Below are positions 48,626-56,961 of a stretch of 64,000 bases of DNA, in pieces. The stretch spans positions 93,162 through 157,161 of the forward strand of contig DASZTL010000048.1 of assembly GCA_035548055.1 (NCBI GenBank). The letters are read 5' to 3'. A program made the translations under genes and the position numbers. Each line of letters starts with the position of its first letter. Position 1 is the stretch's first letter. Origin of the DNA: DASZTV01 sp035548055. Its GTDB lineage: Bacteria > Actinomycetota > Actinomycetes > JAFAQI01. The notes beneath the pieces are model-generated. The model saw only the letters and a list, made by a program, of their open reading frames with translations. It had not been told where the DNA came from and did not search any database.

Positions 48626-48720
48626 GTGCGGAGCCCGATTCGGCCGAAGTGTCGTACGTCGACGCCGTGTCGCACCGGGATCACCGCAGCGCGTCCCTCG
48701 ACTTATCGAGAGGACCACCG

Positions 48721-49782
48721 GTGAATCCGATCCGCCGTAGTGCGGCCGTCGCAGTAACGAGTGGCGTCGCGGTCGCGTCGCTCCTGCTGCCGAACCCGGC
48801 CAGCGCCAGCACCACAACCAATCCCGCGGCCGCGGCCGCCGGCTTCCTGGCACGCCACATGGCCGCGAACGGCCACCATCTGGTGACCTCGTTCGACGGC
48901 AAGGCCTACCCGGACTACGGCCTGACCGCCGACGCCATCCTGTCGATCGACGCGGCCGGGGCCGCGCAGCACGAGGCAAAGCTCGCAACGGCCTACCTCG
49001 AGCGCGAGGTCGCCAACTACCTCGGTGGCACCGCGCCGAACATCTATCCCGGCTCGGCGGCAAAGCTCCTCCTGGTCGCCGAGGCGCAGCACATCAACCC
49101 GCAGGACTTCGGTGGCGTCGACCTCGTCGGCGCGATCGTCGGGACCGAGGGCGCCGGTGGCGCGCCGGCCGGCGAGTTCCAGAACCCGATGGACACCGAC
49201 TTCAGCGCGAGCGTGCTCGTGCAGTCCCTCGCGGTGCTCGCTCTCGCGAGCTCCCCGGCGACCGCTCCACCGTCGGCGAGTGCCGTCGGCTTCCTCGCCG
49301 GCCAGCAGTGCGGCAACGGTGCCTTCCAAGTCGCGATCCGCACCGACATCGGCACGGACTGCCTGACCTCGGACAACGACGTCGACACGACGGCGTACGC
49401 CGTGCAGGCGCTGCTCGCGGCGGGCAACCACGCCGCCGCGAATGCCGGCGCGCGGTGGATCGCCTCGCAAGAGCGCGGTGACAGCGGCTGGGGCGAGACC
49501 CCGGGCGCGACATCCGAGGCGAACTCGACAGCGCTCGCGGTCCAGGCGCTGTTGGCGACACACCGCAAGGCGAACCCCGGCATCCGCTGGCTGGTCTCGC
49601 ACCAGGAAGGCTGCAAGGCGAAGGTTGGCCGGCGCGGCGCGATCCGGGCCCAGGACGGCAAGTACGTCGCCGCCACCGCGATCCGCGCGACCACGCAGGC
49701 CGGCGCCGCCCTGGCGGCGCGTCCGCTGGCATGGATCGACAAGGGCGGCGCGACCCCGTCGGCGCCGACCCTGAAGTGCTAG
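48721..49782 (+). CDS. Secreted transcobalamin/intrinsic-factor alpha-domain-like protein
   Basis: 353 residues from GTG 48721 (gagagga six bases upstream; earlier GTGs lie within the riboswitch). A Sec signal peptide covers about 1-31. The mature part is an alpha/alpha barrel of prenyltransferase/squalene-cyclase-like repeats: GFLARHMAANGHHL, YGLTADAILSIDAAG, FLAGQQCGNGAFQ, DTTAYAVQALLAAGNH and ANSTALAVQALLATH. Intrinsic factor and transcobalamin alpha domains have this fold. Four Cys in the second half, including the last residue, may form disulfides. The riboswitch and the adjacent beta-domain gene indicate cobalamin binding, but binding residues cannot be assigned. Confidence 0.8.
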   Translation: MNPIRRSAAVAVTSGVAVASLLLPNPASASTTTNPAAAAAGFLARHMAANGHHLVTSFDGKAYPDYGLTADAILSIDAAGAAQHEAKLATAYLEREVANYLGGTAPNIYPGSAAKLLLVAEAQHINPQDFGGVDLVGAIVGTEGAGGAPAGEFQNPMDTDFSASVLVQSLAVLALASSPATAPPSASAVGFLAGQQCGNGAFQVAIRTDIGTDCLTSDNDVDTTAYAVQALLAAGNHAAANAGARWIASQERGDSGWGETPGATSEANSTALAVQALLATHRKANPGIRWLVSHQEGCKAKVGRRGAIRAQDGKYVAATAIRATTQAGAALAARPLAWIDKGGATPSAPTLKC

Positions 49783-49795
49783 CCGCACCGCCTCG

Positions 49796-50611
49796 ATGAC
49801 AAAGCGCCGATTCACGATCGGCTGCGGCGCAATCGCGATGCTCGCGGTGGCCGGGTTCTTCCCGGCTGCCGCGAGCCCCGGCACCACCACCACGATCTGC
49901 GTCGGGCTGATCATCGACTCGCATGCGATTGGCGGCTCGGTCAGTGACCGCTGCGTCAACGTGCGAGCGGGTGCCACCGGCGTCGGCGTACTCGAAGCGG
50001 CCGGACACAGCGTCACGTTTCGTCGTGACGGACTGCTGTGCACGATCGACGGGGTGCCGAGCAGCGGCTGCGACGACATCGACAACACGCACTACTGGGC
50101 GTACTTCCACCGTGCGCCGGACGCCACCACGTGGAGCTACAGCAACGACAACATGAGCACCTACAAGCCGGTGAACCGGTCGACCGAGGGCTGGGTCTAC
50201 GACAACGGCACGGCACTCACGCCGACGAACGTCCCCGCCGGCCAGATGTGCGCCGGATTGCTCAAGCCCTCTCGATCGCCGGCGCCGCAGCCGACCAAGA
50301 CCCACCGCGCAGCGACTCACCCTCGCTCGCCGAGCGCGTCACCGAAGGGGTCGGCCCCGAGGTCCATGCCTCCCACTTCCACGCCGACGAAGTCGCACCG
50401 CCGTCATCACCCTGCGTCGAGTGCAGCGCCGACAGCATCCGACGCCAGTGCAACGCCAAGCATCGAAACCTCGCCGTCGGCAACGGCAGCGGCTGGTGAC
50501 ACGGCGGGCACGTCAGGTGGCGGCAGCGCGACAGGGGTCATTGCGGCTGCGGCAGTCGTCGCGGTCATCGCGGGCGCAACCGTCGTCGGAGCAAGACGCC
50601 GCCGCCGCTAG
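49796..50611 (+). CDS. Membrane-tethered DUF4430 (transcobalamin beta-domain-like) protein
   Basis: 271 residues. After a signal peptide (about 1-25) is a DUF4430-type domain, the family named transcobalamin-like C-terminal domain: VRAGATGVGVLEAAGHSVTFRRDGLLCTIDGVPSSGCDDIDNTHYWAYFHRA, then YKPVNRSTEGWVYDNG. This shows the expected strand-helix order and the conserved Y-W near residue 101. A Pro/Ser/Thr-rich stalk (about 160-245) and a C-terminal transmembrane helix ending RRRRR anchor it to the cell surface. Its ATG lies 13 bp after the alpha-like gene, so both form one riboswitch-controlled operon. It converges on the next gene with overlapping stops. Confidence 0.82.
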   Translation: MTKRRFTIGCGAIAMLAVAGFFPAAASPGTTTTICVGLIIDSHAIGGSVSDRCVNVRAGATGVGVLEAAGHSVTFRRDGLLCTIDGVPSSGCDDIDNTHYWAYFHRAPDATTWSYSNDNMSTYKPVNRSTEGWVYDNGTALTPTNVPAGQMCAGLLKPSRSPAPQPTKTHRAATHPRSPSASPKGSAPRSMPPTSTPTKSHRRHHPASSAAPTASDASATPSIETSPSATAAAGDTAGTSGGGSATGVIAAAAVVAVIAGATVVGARRRRR

Positions 50612-51117
50612 CCAACCAGTGCCGCGGCTATTCGGAGGGCTAGGAGGTCGGCGGTGGTGTTCTCTTCGTCGACGATCAGGGTGCTCGCTTCGGCGTAGAG
50701 CCACTCTCGGCCGGCGTAGAGCAGCCGCATCGCGATCTCGGGCGACTCGCCGAGCCACGGCCGATCGGTTCCCTTCACCCGCGCCGCGAGCGTTGCGAGG
50801 TCGGCCCGCAGCCACACCACGAACCCGCCCTGGTGCAGCCGGTCGAGATCGAGCGGATCGGTGACGATGCCGCCGGCGACTCCCGCGATCAGCGGGCCAC
50901 CTTCTTCCAGCGCCACTGACAAGGCGGCGGACTCCGCCCGCCGAAGCGCGGCCAGGCCGTCTTCCTCCTGCACCCGCCGCGTGTCCTTGCCGACCGCGCG
51001 GAACAACAGCTCGTCGTTGTCGTAGTACGGCCAGCCCAGCACGCGTGACAAGGCGTGACCGACGGTCGTCTTGCCCGCGCCCATCATGCCGATCAGCAGA
51101 ACGCGGTCGTACCTCAT
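50608..51117 (-). CDS. Shikimate-kinase-like P-loop kinase
   Basis: A 169-residue nucleoside/shikimate-kinase fold protein. Walker A is GMMGAGKTTVG near residue 10, and a D-x-D segment YDNDELL lies near 31. The GGI/GG region GVAGGIVTDPLDLDRL near 79 and a lid with RPWLG near 120 follow. It lacks the standard GGG and R-x-x-x-Y ligands of AroK in full, so it may be a specialised homologue. Its GTG/ATG overlaps the gcvT stop by four bases, linking it translationally to gcvT. Confidence 0.75.
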   Translation of the reverse strand: MRYDRVLLIGMMGAGKTTVGHALSRVLGWPYYDNDELLFRAVGKDTRRVQEEDGLAALRRAESAALSVALEEGGPLIAGVAGGIVTDPLDLDRLHQGGFVVWLRADLATLAARVKGTDRPWLGESPEIAMRLLYAGREWLYAEASTLIVDEENTTADLLALRIAAALVG

Positions 51118-52229
51118 CGCACGTGGGACGCCACGAACGGCGGCTTCACCACCGTCATCATCAGCGGCTTGCCTCGTACGTCGACCTTGACGGCTGCACC
51201 CTCGCCGACGGCCCGCGACAGATACGCCAGCGCGATCCCGGTCTTCAACGTCGGCGAGAAGGTGCCGCTCGTGATCTCCCCGAGATCCTCGTCCTCAGCG
51301 CCGCGCACCGCCATGTGCGGCCGCGGGATCCCGCGCTCCTCGGTGCGAAGCCCCCACAGCAGCCGCGGAGCGCCGACCTCCTGCTCGCGTTCGATCACGT
51401 CGCGGCCCCAGTACTCCGGCTTGTCCCACCCGACGGCCCAGCCGAGCCGTGCCTGCGCCGGCGTGACCGCTCGAGTGATGTCCTGGCCGTGCAGGGGGTA
51501 GCCCATCTCGGTGCGCAGGGTGTCGCGCGCGCCGAGACCGCACGGCAAGCCGCCGAGCGGGGTCGCGGCGGCGAGTACGGCGTCCCACACGTCACCCGCT
51601 GCTGCCGCCGGGTGCACCATCAGCTCGTAGCCGCGCTCGCCGGTGTACCCGGTCCGGCACACGATGACCGACGTACCGCGCCAGTCCGCTTGCTCGAAAG
51701 CCATGTAGTCCATCGAGGTGGGAAGGCCGAGAGCCTCGAGGGCCGCAGCTGACTTCGGCCCCTGCACCGCGATCGTGGCGACCTCACGATGCAGGTTGAC
51801 GACATCGACGTCTGCTGGTGCCTCGTCCTCGAGCATCCGCACGACGCCGTCGGTGTTCGCCGCGTTCGGGACCAGGAAGAGCGCGTCCGCCTCCCGGTAG
51901 GCGATCAGGTCGTCGACGATGCCACCGGTCTCGTCATCGCAGCACAGCGTGTACTGCGCCTGACCGGGACCGATCTTGGCGAGATCGTTCGTGAGGCACC
52001 CGTTGACGAAGTCGATCGCCCCGGGCCCACTCACCCGCGCCTTGCCGAGATGGCTGACGTCGAAGATGCCGACCGCCGTACGAGTCGCGGTGTGCTCCTC
52101 CACGACGCCCGAGTAGGACAGCGGCATCGACCAGCCCCCGAAGTCGGCGAACTTCGCGCCGAGGGCGCGGTGGCGGTCAGCCAGCGGACCGTCGATCGCG
52201 GGCGCGTCCGTGGTCGAGGTGTCACTCAC
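51114..52229 (-). CDS. gcvT: Aminomethyltransferase (glycine cleavage system T protein)
   Basis: 371 residues from GTG 52229. T protein releases ammonia from the aminomethyl-lipoyl intermediate and transfers the C1 unit to tetrahydrofolate. Typical segments are LADRHRALGAKFADFGGWSMPLSYSGVVEEHTATRTAVGIFDVSHLGKARVSGP at the N-terminus, GARDTLRTEMGYPLHGQDI near 250 and SGTFSPTLKTGIALAYL near 330. Lpd encoded at 53967 supplies the shared L protein. Other gcv genes are not in the window. The frame extending to 53939 is antisense to pepA. Confidence 0.94.
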   Translation of the reverse strand: MSDTSTTDAPAIDGPLADRHRALGAKFADFGGWSMPLSYSGVVEEHTATRTAVGIFDVSHLGKARVSGPGAIDFVNGCLTNDLAKIGPGQAQYTLCCDDETGGIVDDLIAYREADALFLVPNAANTDGVVRMLEDEAPADVDVVNLHREVATIAVQGPKSAAALEALGLPTSMDYMAFEQADWRGTSVIVCRTGYTGERGYELMVHPAAAAGDVWDAVLAAATPLGGLPCGLGARDTLRTEMGYPLHGQDITRAVTPAQARLGWAVGWDKPEYWGRDVIEREQEVGAPRLLWGLRTEERGIPRPHMAVRGAEDEDLGEITSGTFSPTLKTGIALAYLSRAVGEGAAVKVDVRGKPLMMTVVKPPFVASHVR

Positions 52230-52296
52230 GAGGCTGGACGCTACCCGGCGCGCTGCGCCCGCAACCGCGCGGCTGCGCCGGATCCACAGCCGCCGT

Positions 52297-52342
52297 ACCC
52301 ATCTGCCGTCCACCCGACACCCATGTGCCATGTACCCGACAC
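52297..52342. repeat. Imperfect 24-bp tandem duplication between gcvT and pepA
   Basis: Two overlapping copies beginning ACCCAT (52297 and 52319) end in ACCCGACAC and match at 20 of 24 positions, with a 22-bp period. The second copy contains CATGTGCCATG, the core also found in family A. It lies in the divergent promoter region. Confidence 0.6.
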
Positions 52343-52359
52343 GGCGGCCCGCGACCTCG

Positions 52360-52365
52360 TAGGCT
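52360..52365 (+). promoter_or_regulatory. Leaderless -10 element of pepA
   Basis: TAGGCT precedes ATG 52374 by eight bases. Confidence 0.4.
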
Positions 52366-52373
52366 CCTGGTTC

Positions 52374-53885
52374 ATGACTCGACTCTCGTTGACGTCGACC
52401 CCGCTGCACCAAGTCGCTGCCGACGCGCTGATCATCGGGGTTGCCCGCAAGGGCCGCTCCCTGGTCGCCGCGCCGGGCGCCGAGACGGTCGACAAGGCCC
52501 TCAAGAAGCGGCTCGAGAGCGCACTGCAGGCGCTCGGCGCCACCGGCAAGGCGGGCGAGGTCACCCGACTCGCCACCCTCGGCGCGACCGCCGCCCCGAC
52601 GGTGGTCGCGGTCGGCCTCGGCGACGCGCCCGGCCGCGGCGAGACGTACGACGCTGAGACGATCCGCCGGGCGGCGGGCGCCGCGGCGCGGGCGCTCGCC
52701 GGCGCGAAACGGGTGGCGACCAGCCTCAACGCAGTCAACGGCGACGGCTCGCTGGCGGATCTGCGCGCCGCCTCGGAAGGCCTGGCGCTCGGTGGCTACG
52801 CGTTCCGCGCCTACCGCCACGCGTCGAAGGCCGAGCACCGCGCCGGCATCGCCGCCGCCTCGCTCGTCGTCACCGACGCCAAGGACAAGGACGCCAAGGC
52901 CACGATCGACCGGGCGGCCGTGATCGGCGAGGCCGTCGAGCGCTGCCGGGATCTCGTCAACACGCCGGCCTCCGATCTGCACCCCGCCGACCTCGCGGCC
53001 GCGGCTGTCGAGCTCTGTGGCGGCGCCGGCTGCAACGTCGAGGTGCTCGACGAGAAGGCACTCGCCGCCGGCGGCTTCGGCGGCATCCTCGGCGTCGGCC
53101 AGGGCGCCGAGCACCCGCCACGTCTGGTCCGCGTCGAGCACGCGGGCGGAACCGGGCCCGCCGTACATCTCGTCGGCAAGGGCATCACCTTCGACACCGG
53201 CGGGCTGTCCCTCAAGCCGTCCACCGCGATGGAGTGGATGAAGGCCGACATGGGCGGCGCCGCGTCGGTCATCGCCACGATGTGGGCACTGGCGAAGCTG
53301 CGCGTCCCGGTCAACGTCGTCGGCTGGCTCGCGATCGCCGAGAACATGCCGAGCGGTACGGCGATCCGCCCGTCCGACGTCCTCACGATGTACGGCGGCA
53401 AGACCGTCGAGGTCCTCAACACGGACGCCGAAGGCCGGCTTGTCATGGCCGACGCGATCGTGCGGGCGAGCGAGGAGAAGCCGGCGGCGATCGTCGACAT
53501 CGCGACGCTCACCGGCGCAGCGCTGGTCGCACTCGGCTCGCGGCTCTACGCCGTGATGGGCAACGACGAGGACCTGGGCGCGGAGATCCGCGCGGCGGCC
53601 GGCAGTGCCGGCGAGCAGTGCTGGCCGATGCCGCTGCCGGACGAGCTGCGCAAGTCGCTGGACTCCGACATCGCTGACATCTCCAACATGGGCGACCGGT
53701 TCGGCGGGATGCTCGTGGCCGGACTGTTCCTGCGCGACTTCGTTCCGGGCGGCATCCCCTGGGCGCATCTCGACGTCGCCGGTCCGGCCTGGAACGAGGG
53801 CGAGGCGTTCGGCTACACCCCCAAGGGAGGCACCGGCGTACCGGTCCGCACTCTCGTCGAGTGGCTGAGCGCGAGGGCCCGCTAG
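52374..53885 (+). CDS. pepA: Leucyl aminopeptidase (M17)
   Basis: A 503-residue dinuclear-zinc cytosolic aminopeptidase. The active-site region contains GKGITFDTGGLSLKP near residue 268 (metal-binding Lys/Asp), MKADMGGAASVIATMWALAKL near 290, and the signature NTDAEGRLVMADAIV near 345. The final DGAxNM-like IADISNMGDRFGGM and the hexamer-fold C-terminus are present. ATG 52374 fits; the longer frame is antisense to gcvT. Confidence 0.95.
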   Translation: MTRLSLTSTPLHQVAADALIIGVARKGRSLVAAPGAETVDKALKKRLESALQALGATGKAGEVTRLATLGATAAPTVVAVGLGDAPGRGETYDAETIRRAAGAAARALAGAKRVATSLNAVNGDGSLADLRAASEGLALGGYAFRAYRHASKAEHRAGIAAASLVVTDAKDKDAKATIDRAAVIGEAVERCRDLVNTPASDLHPADLAAAAVELCGGAGCNVEVLDEKALAAGGFGGILGVGQGAEHPPRLVRVEHAGGTGPAVHLVGKGITFDTGGLSLKPSTAMEWMKADMGGAASVIATMWALAKLRVPVNVVGWLAIAENMPSGTAIRPSDVLTMYGGKTVEVLNTDAEGRLVMADAIVRASEEKPAAIVDIATLTGAALVALGSRLYAVMGNDEDLGAEIRAAAGSAGEQCWPMPLPDELRKSLDSDIADISNMGDRFGGMLVAGLFLRDFVPGGIPWAHLDVAGPAWNEGEAFGYTPKGGTGVPVRTLVEWLSARAR

Positions 53886-53966
53886 CGCCTCGATGATCTT
53901 CCGGTGCGGGTCCGGTGAAAGAATGGGTACGACCCACAAGGTCCTCGCTGACTTAGGAGCCGCACC

Positions 53967-55346
53967 GTGGCCGACCCGCAGACCGCCGACATCGTCATCC
54001 TCGGTGGGGGCAGCGGGGGGTACGCGTGCGCGCTACGCGCCGCGGAGCTGGATCTCAGCGTCATCCTGATCGAGCGTGACAAGGTCGGCGGGACCTGCCT
54101 GCACCGCGGCTGCATCCCGACCAAGGCGCTGCTGCACGCCGCCGAGGTCGCCGACGCGGCACGTGAAGGCGAGAAGGTCGGCGTCCGGTCGAGCCTCGAG
54201 GGCATCGACATGGCGGGCGTCAACTCCTACAAGGACGGCGTGGTCACTCGGCTGCACAAGGGATTGACCGGTCTCATCGCCAGCCGCAAGGTCACCACCG
54301 TCGAGGGCACCGGCAAGCTCACCTCCGCCAACACCGTCGAGGTCGACGGCACGTCGTACACCGCCAACAAGGCCGTGGTGCTCGCGACCGGGTCGTACTC
54401 GAAGTCGCTGCCGGGCCTCGACATCGACGGCACCCGGATCATCGCCAGCGAGCACGCCCTCAACCTCGACCACGTTCCGTCGTCGGTCGTCGTGCTCGGC
54501 GGCGGCGTGATCGGCGTCGAGTTCGCCAGCGTGTGGAAGTCCTTCGGCACCGAGGTCACGATCGTCGAGGCGCTCCCCCACCTGCTGCCGACCGAGGACG
54601 AGAACAGCTCGAAGCTGCTCGAGCGCGCGTTCCGCCGCCGCGGCATCAACTTCTCCCTCGGGGTCCGCTTCGCCGAGGCGAAGGTCACCGACAACGGCGT
54701 GACCGTGACCCTCGAGGACGGCAAGACCTTCGACGGTGAGGTGCTGCTCGTCGCGGTCGGCCGCGGCCCCGTCTCCGACGGGCTTGGGTACGCCGAGGCG
54801 GGCGTCGCGATGGAGCGCGGCTTCGTCACCGTCGACGCGCACTGCAAGACGTCGTTGCCCGGCGTCTTCGCGATCGGTGACCTGCGGCCGGGCCTGCAGC
54901 TCGCGCACGTCGGCTTCGCCGAGGGGATCATGGTCGCCGAGCAGGTCGCCGGGCTGAACCCGCCGACGGTCGACTACGACGGCGTGCCGCGGGTGACCTA
55001 CTGCGAGCCCGAGGTCGCGAGCGTCGGCATAACTGCCGCGCAGGCCGCCGAGCGCGGCATCGAGACCGTCGAGACGACCTACGACCTGGCCGGAAACGGT
55101 CGCGCGCAGATCCTGCAGACCGGCGGCGCCGTCAAGGTCGTCGCCGCCAAGGATGGCGCGGTCCTCGGCGTGCACATGGTCGGGTCGCGGGTCGGCGACC
55201 TGATCGCCGAGGCGCAGCTGATCACCAACTGGGAGGCGCTACCGGTCGAAGTCGCCCCGCTCATCCATCCGCACCCGACCTTGTCGGAGGCCGTCGGCGA
55301 GGCGCATCTCGCCCTCGCCGGCAAGCCACTGCACACCCACGGCTGA
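53967..55346 (+). CDS. lpd: Dihydrolipoyl dehydrogenase (E3)
   Basis: A 459-residue FAD-disulfide oxidoreductase. FAD-binding GGGSGGYACALRAAEL starts near residue 10. The redox disulfide is GGTCLHRGCIPTK (C-x4-C) near 42. NAD-binding VVVLGGGVIGVEFASV is near 178, and AIGDLRPGLQLAHVGFAEG near 310. The C-terminal active-site HPHPTLSEAVGEAH holds the catalytic His-Glu pair. It serves the sucB-encoded E2 and probably the glycine cleavage system. Confidence 0.96.
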   Translation: MADPQTADIVILGGGSGGYACALRAAELDLSVILIERDKVGGTCLHRGCIPTKALLHAAEVADAAREGEKVGVRSSLEGIDMAGVNSYKDGVVTRLHKGLTGLIASRKVTTVEGTGKLTSANTVEVDGTSYTANKAVVLATGSYSKSLPGLDIDGTRIIASEHALNLDHVPSSVVVLGGGVIGVEFASVWKSFGTEVTIVEALPHLLPTEDENSSKLLERAFRRRGINFSLGVRFAEAKVTDNGVTVTLEDGKTFDGEVLLVAVGRGPVSDGLGYAEAGVAMERGFVTVDAHCKTSLPGVFAIGDLRPGLQLAHVGFAEGIMVAEQVAGLNPPTVDYDGVPRVTYCEPEVASVGITAAQAAERGIETVETTYDLAGNGRAQILQTGGAVKVVAAKDGAVLGVHMVGSRVGDLIAEAQLITNWEALPVEVAPLIHPHPTLSEAVGEAHLALAGKPLHTHG

Positions 55347-55383
55347 GCCTGAGCAAGGCAATCAGAGGAGAGCGACGAACCCC

Positions 55384-56880
55384 ATGACCGTCTCCGTCAC
55401 GATGCCGCGCCTCGGCGAGAGCGTCTCCGAAGGCACTGTCACCCGCTGGCTGAAGCAGGAGGGTGAACACGTCGATGTCGACGAGCCGCTGCTCGAGGTG
55501 TCCACCGACAAGGTCGACACCGAGATCCCGTCACCCGCCTCAGGGGTGCTGACCTCTATCAAAGTCGCGGAGGACGAGACCGTCGAGGTCGGTGCAGAGC
55601 TCGCGGTGATCGACGAAGCCGGTACGGCGTCGGCACCGGCCGCCGCACCGGCGGCGGCGGAGCTGCCGCCGGCCGAGCCGCCCGCACCCCCCGCTCAACC
55701 GCCCGCTCCGGCCGCCGAGGCGGCCGCTCCCCCGCCGGCGCCACCGGCCGCACCCCCCGCTCCTGCACCAGCCCCTGCTCCCCCGGCTGCGGCTGCTCCC
55801 CCGGCTGCTCCCGCAGCGTCGGCTGAGCCGGCCAGCGACCAGACCGGCGACGAGGACAGCGACGACGGCGGTCAGGGCCCGTCGTACGTCACGCCCTTGG
55901 TACGCCGGCTCGCGGCCGAGCACGGGGTGGACCTCGGCAGCGTCACCGGCACCGGGGTCGGCGGCCGGATCCGCAAGCAGGACGTCCTGGACGCGGCGTC
56001 GCGCGGCAGCTCGGGGCCAGCCGCACCCGCCGCGAACGCAGCCCCTGCGCCAGCCGTCACCAGCACTCCGGTCGCCCCGGCAGCCACCGCTCCGGCAGCC
56101 ACCGCACCCTCGCCTGCTGCTCCCTCGCGTCCGGCCGCTGCCGCCGCCGAGACACCCGTCCGCGGCAGCACCGAGAAGCTGTCTCGGCTTCGCACCGTGA
56201 TCGCCGAACGGATGACGGAGTCGCTGCGGATCAGCGCGCAGCTGACGACGGTCCTCGAGGTCGACCTGACGAACATCGCGCGGCTGCGCGAGCGCGCGAG
56301 GGCGGAGTTCGAAGCGCGCGAGGGCGTGAAGCTGACGTACACACCGTTCTTCGTGCTGGCGGTGTGTGAGGCGCTGCGCGAGCACCCGAACGTCAACGCC
56401 TCGATCGACCTGGAAGCCGGGACGGTGACCTACCACGACGCGGTGCACCTCGGGATCGCCGTCGACACCTCCCGCGGCCTGCTCGTGCCGGTGCTCAAGG
56501 ACGCGAGCGATCTCAACCTCGGCGGCATCGCCCGCAAGGTCGACGACCTGGCACGTCGTACCCGTGACAACCACATCACGCCGGACGAGCTCGGCGGCGG
56601 GACGTTCACGCTGACCAACACGGGGTCGCGCGGCGCGCTGTTCGACACTCCGATCATCAACCAGCCGCAGGTCGGCATCCTCGGCACCGGCGCGGTCGTG
56701 AAGCGCCCGGTGGTCATCGACGACCCGGTAGCGGGCGAGGTGATCGCGGTACGCCACATCGCATACCTCGCGCTGACCTACGACCACCGGATGGTCGACG
56801 GCGCCGACGCCGCCCGCTTCCTCAACACGGTCAAAGCACGCCTCGAGGCCGGCGACTTCGAACCCGACCTCGGCCTCTAG
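55384..56880 (+). CDS. sucB: 2-oxo acid dehydrogenase E2 (dihydrolipoamide succinyltransferase)
   Basis: 498 residues. One N-terminal lipoyl domain (about 1-75) has the lipoyl-lysine motif EVSTDKVDTEIPSPASG. A long Ala/Pro linker (about 85-150) follows, then a peripheral-subunit-binding domain (PLVRRLAAEHGVDLGSVTGTGVGGRI), a second Ala/Pro linker and the catalytic domain ending in TYDHRMVDGADAARF. Alternative assignment as a branched-chain or pyruvate E2 cannot be excluded from sequence alone. Start ATG 55384 follows a gaggag region. Confidence 0.92.
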   Translation: MTVSVTMPRLGESVSEGTVTRWLKQEGEHVDVDEPLLEVSTDKVDTEIPSPASGVLTSIKVAEDETVEVGAELAVIDEAGTASAPAAAPAAAELPPAEPPAPPAQPPAPAAEAAAPPPAPPAAPPAPAPAPAPPAAAAPPAAPAASAEPASDQTGDEDSDDGGQGPSYVTPLVRRLAAEHGVDLGSVTGTGVGGRIRKQDVLDAASRGSSGPAAPAANAAPAPAVTSTPVAPAATAPAATAPSPAAPSRPAAAAAETPVRGSTEKLSRLRTVIAERMTESLRISAQLTTVLEVDLTNIARLRERARAEFEAREGVKLTYTPFFVLAVCEALREHPNVNASIDLEAGTVTYHDAVHLGIAVDTSRGLLVPVLKDASDLNLGGIARKVDDLARRTRDNHITPDELGGGTFTLTNTGSRGALFDTPIINQPQVGILGTGAVVKRPVVIDDPVAGEVIAVRHIAYLALTYDHRMVDGADAARFLNTVKARLEAGDFEPDLGL

Positions 56881-56952
56881 ATACCCGTGATCATGAGCGC
56901 AAATTCAAGTCGTACGGCGAGTCTTGAATTAGCGCTCATGATCACCGGGTAG
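56881..56952. repeat. Long inverted repeat, family C (GTGATCATG core), copy 2
   Basis: The left arm (56881-56909) and right arm (56923-56952) match over about 29 bp with one substitution and one inserted base. Each contains GTGATCATGAGCGC and AATTCAAG or the reverse complement. The loop is 13 nt. It starts one base after the sucB stop and lies before the TIGR01777 gene. No T-tract follows, so it is not a classical terminator. Confidence 0.9.
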
Positions 56953-56961
56953 AGGTCGCGC

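Noticed and set aside
52230..53939. Long frame extending gcvT across the whole pepA gene
   Set aside because: It is the complement of pepA codons; the GcvT N-terminus is recognisable at 52229.
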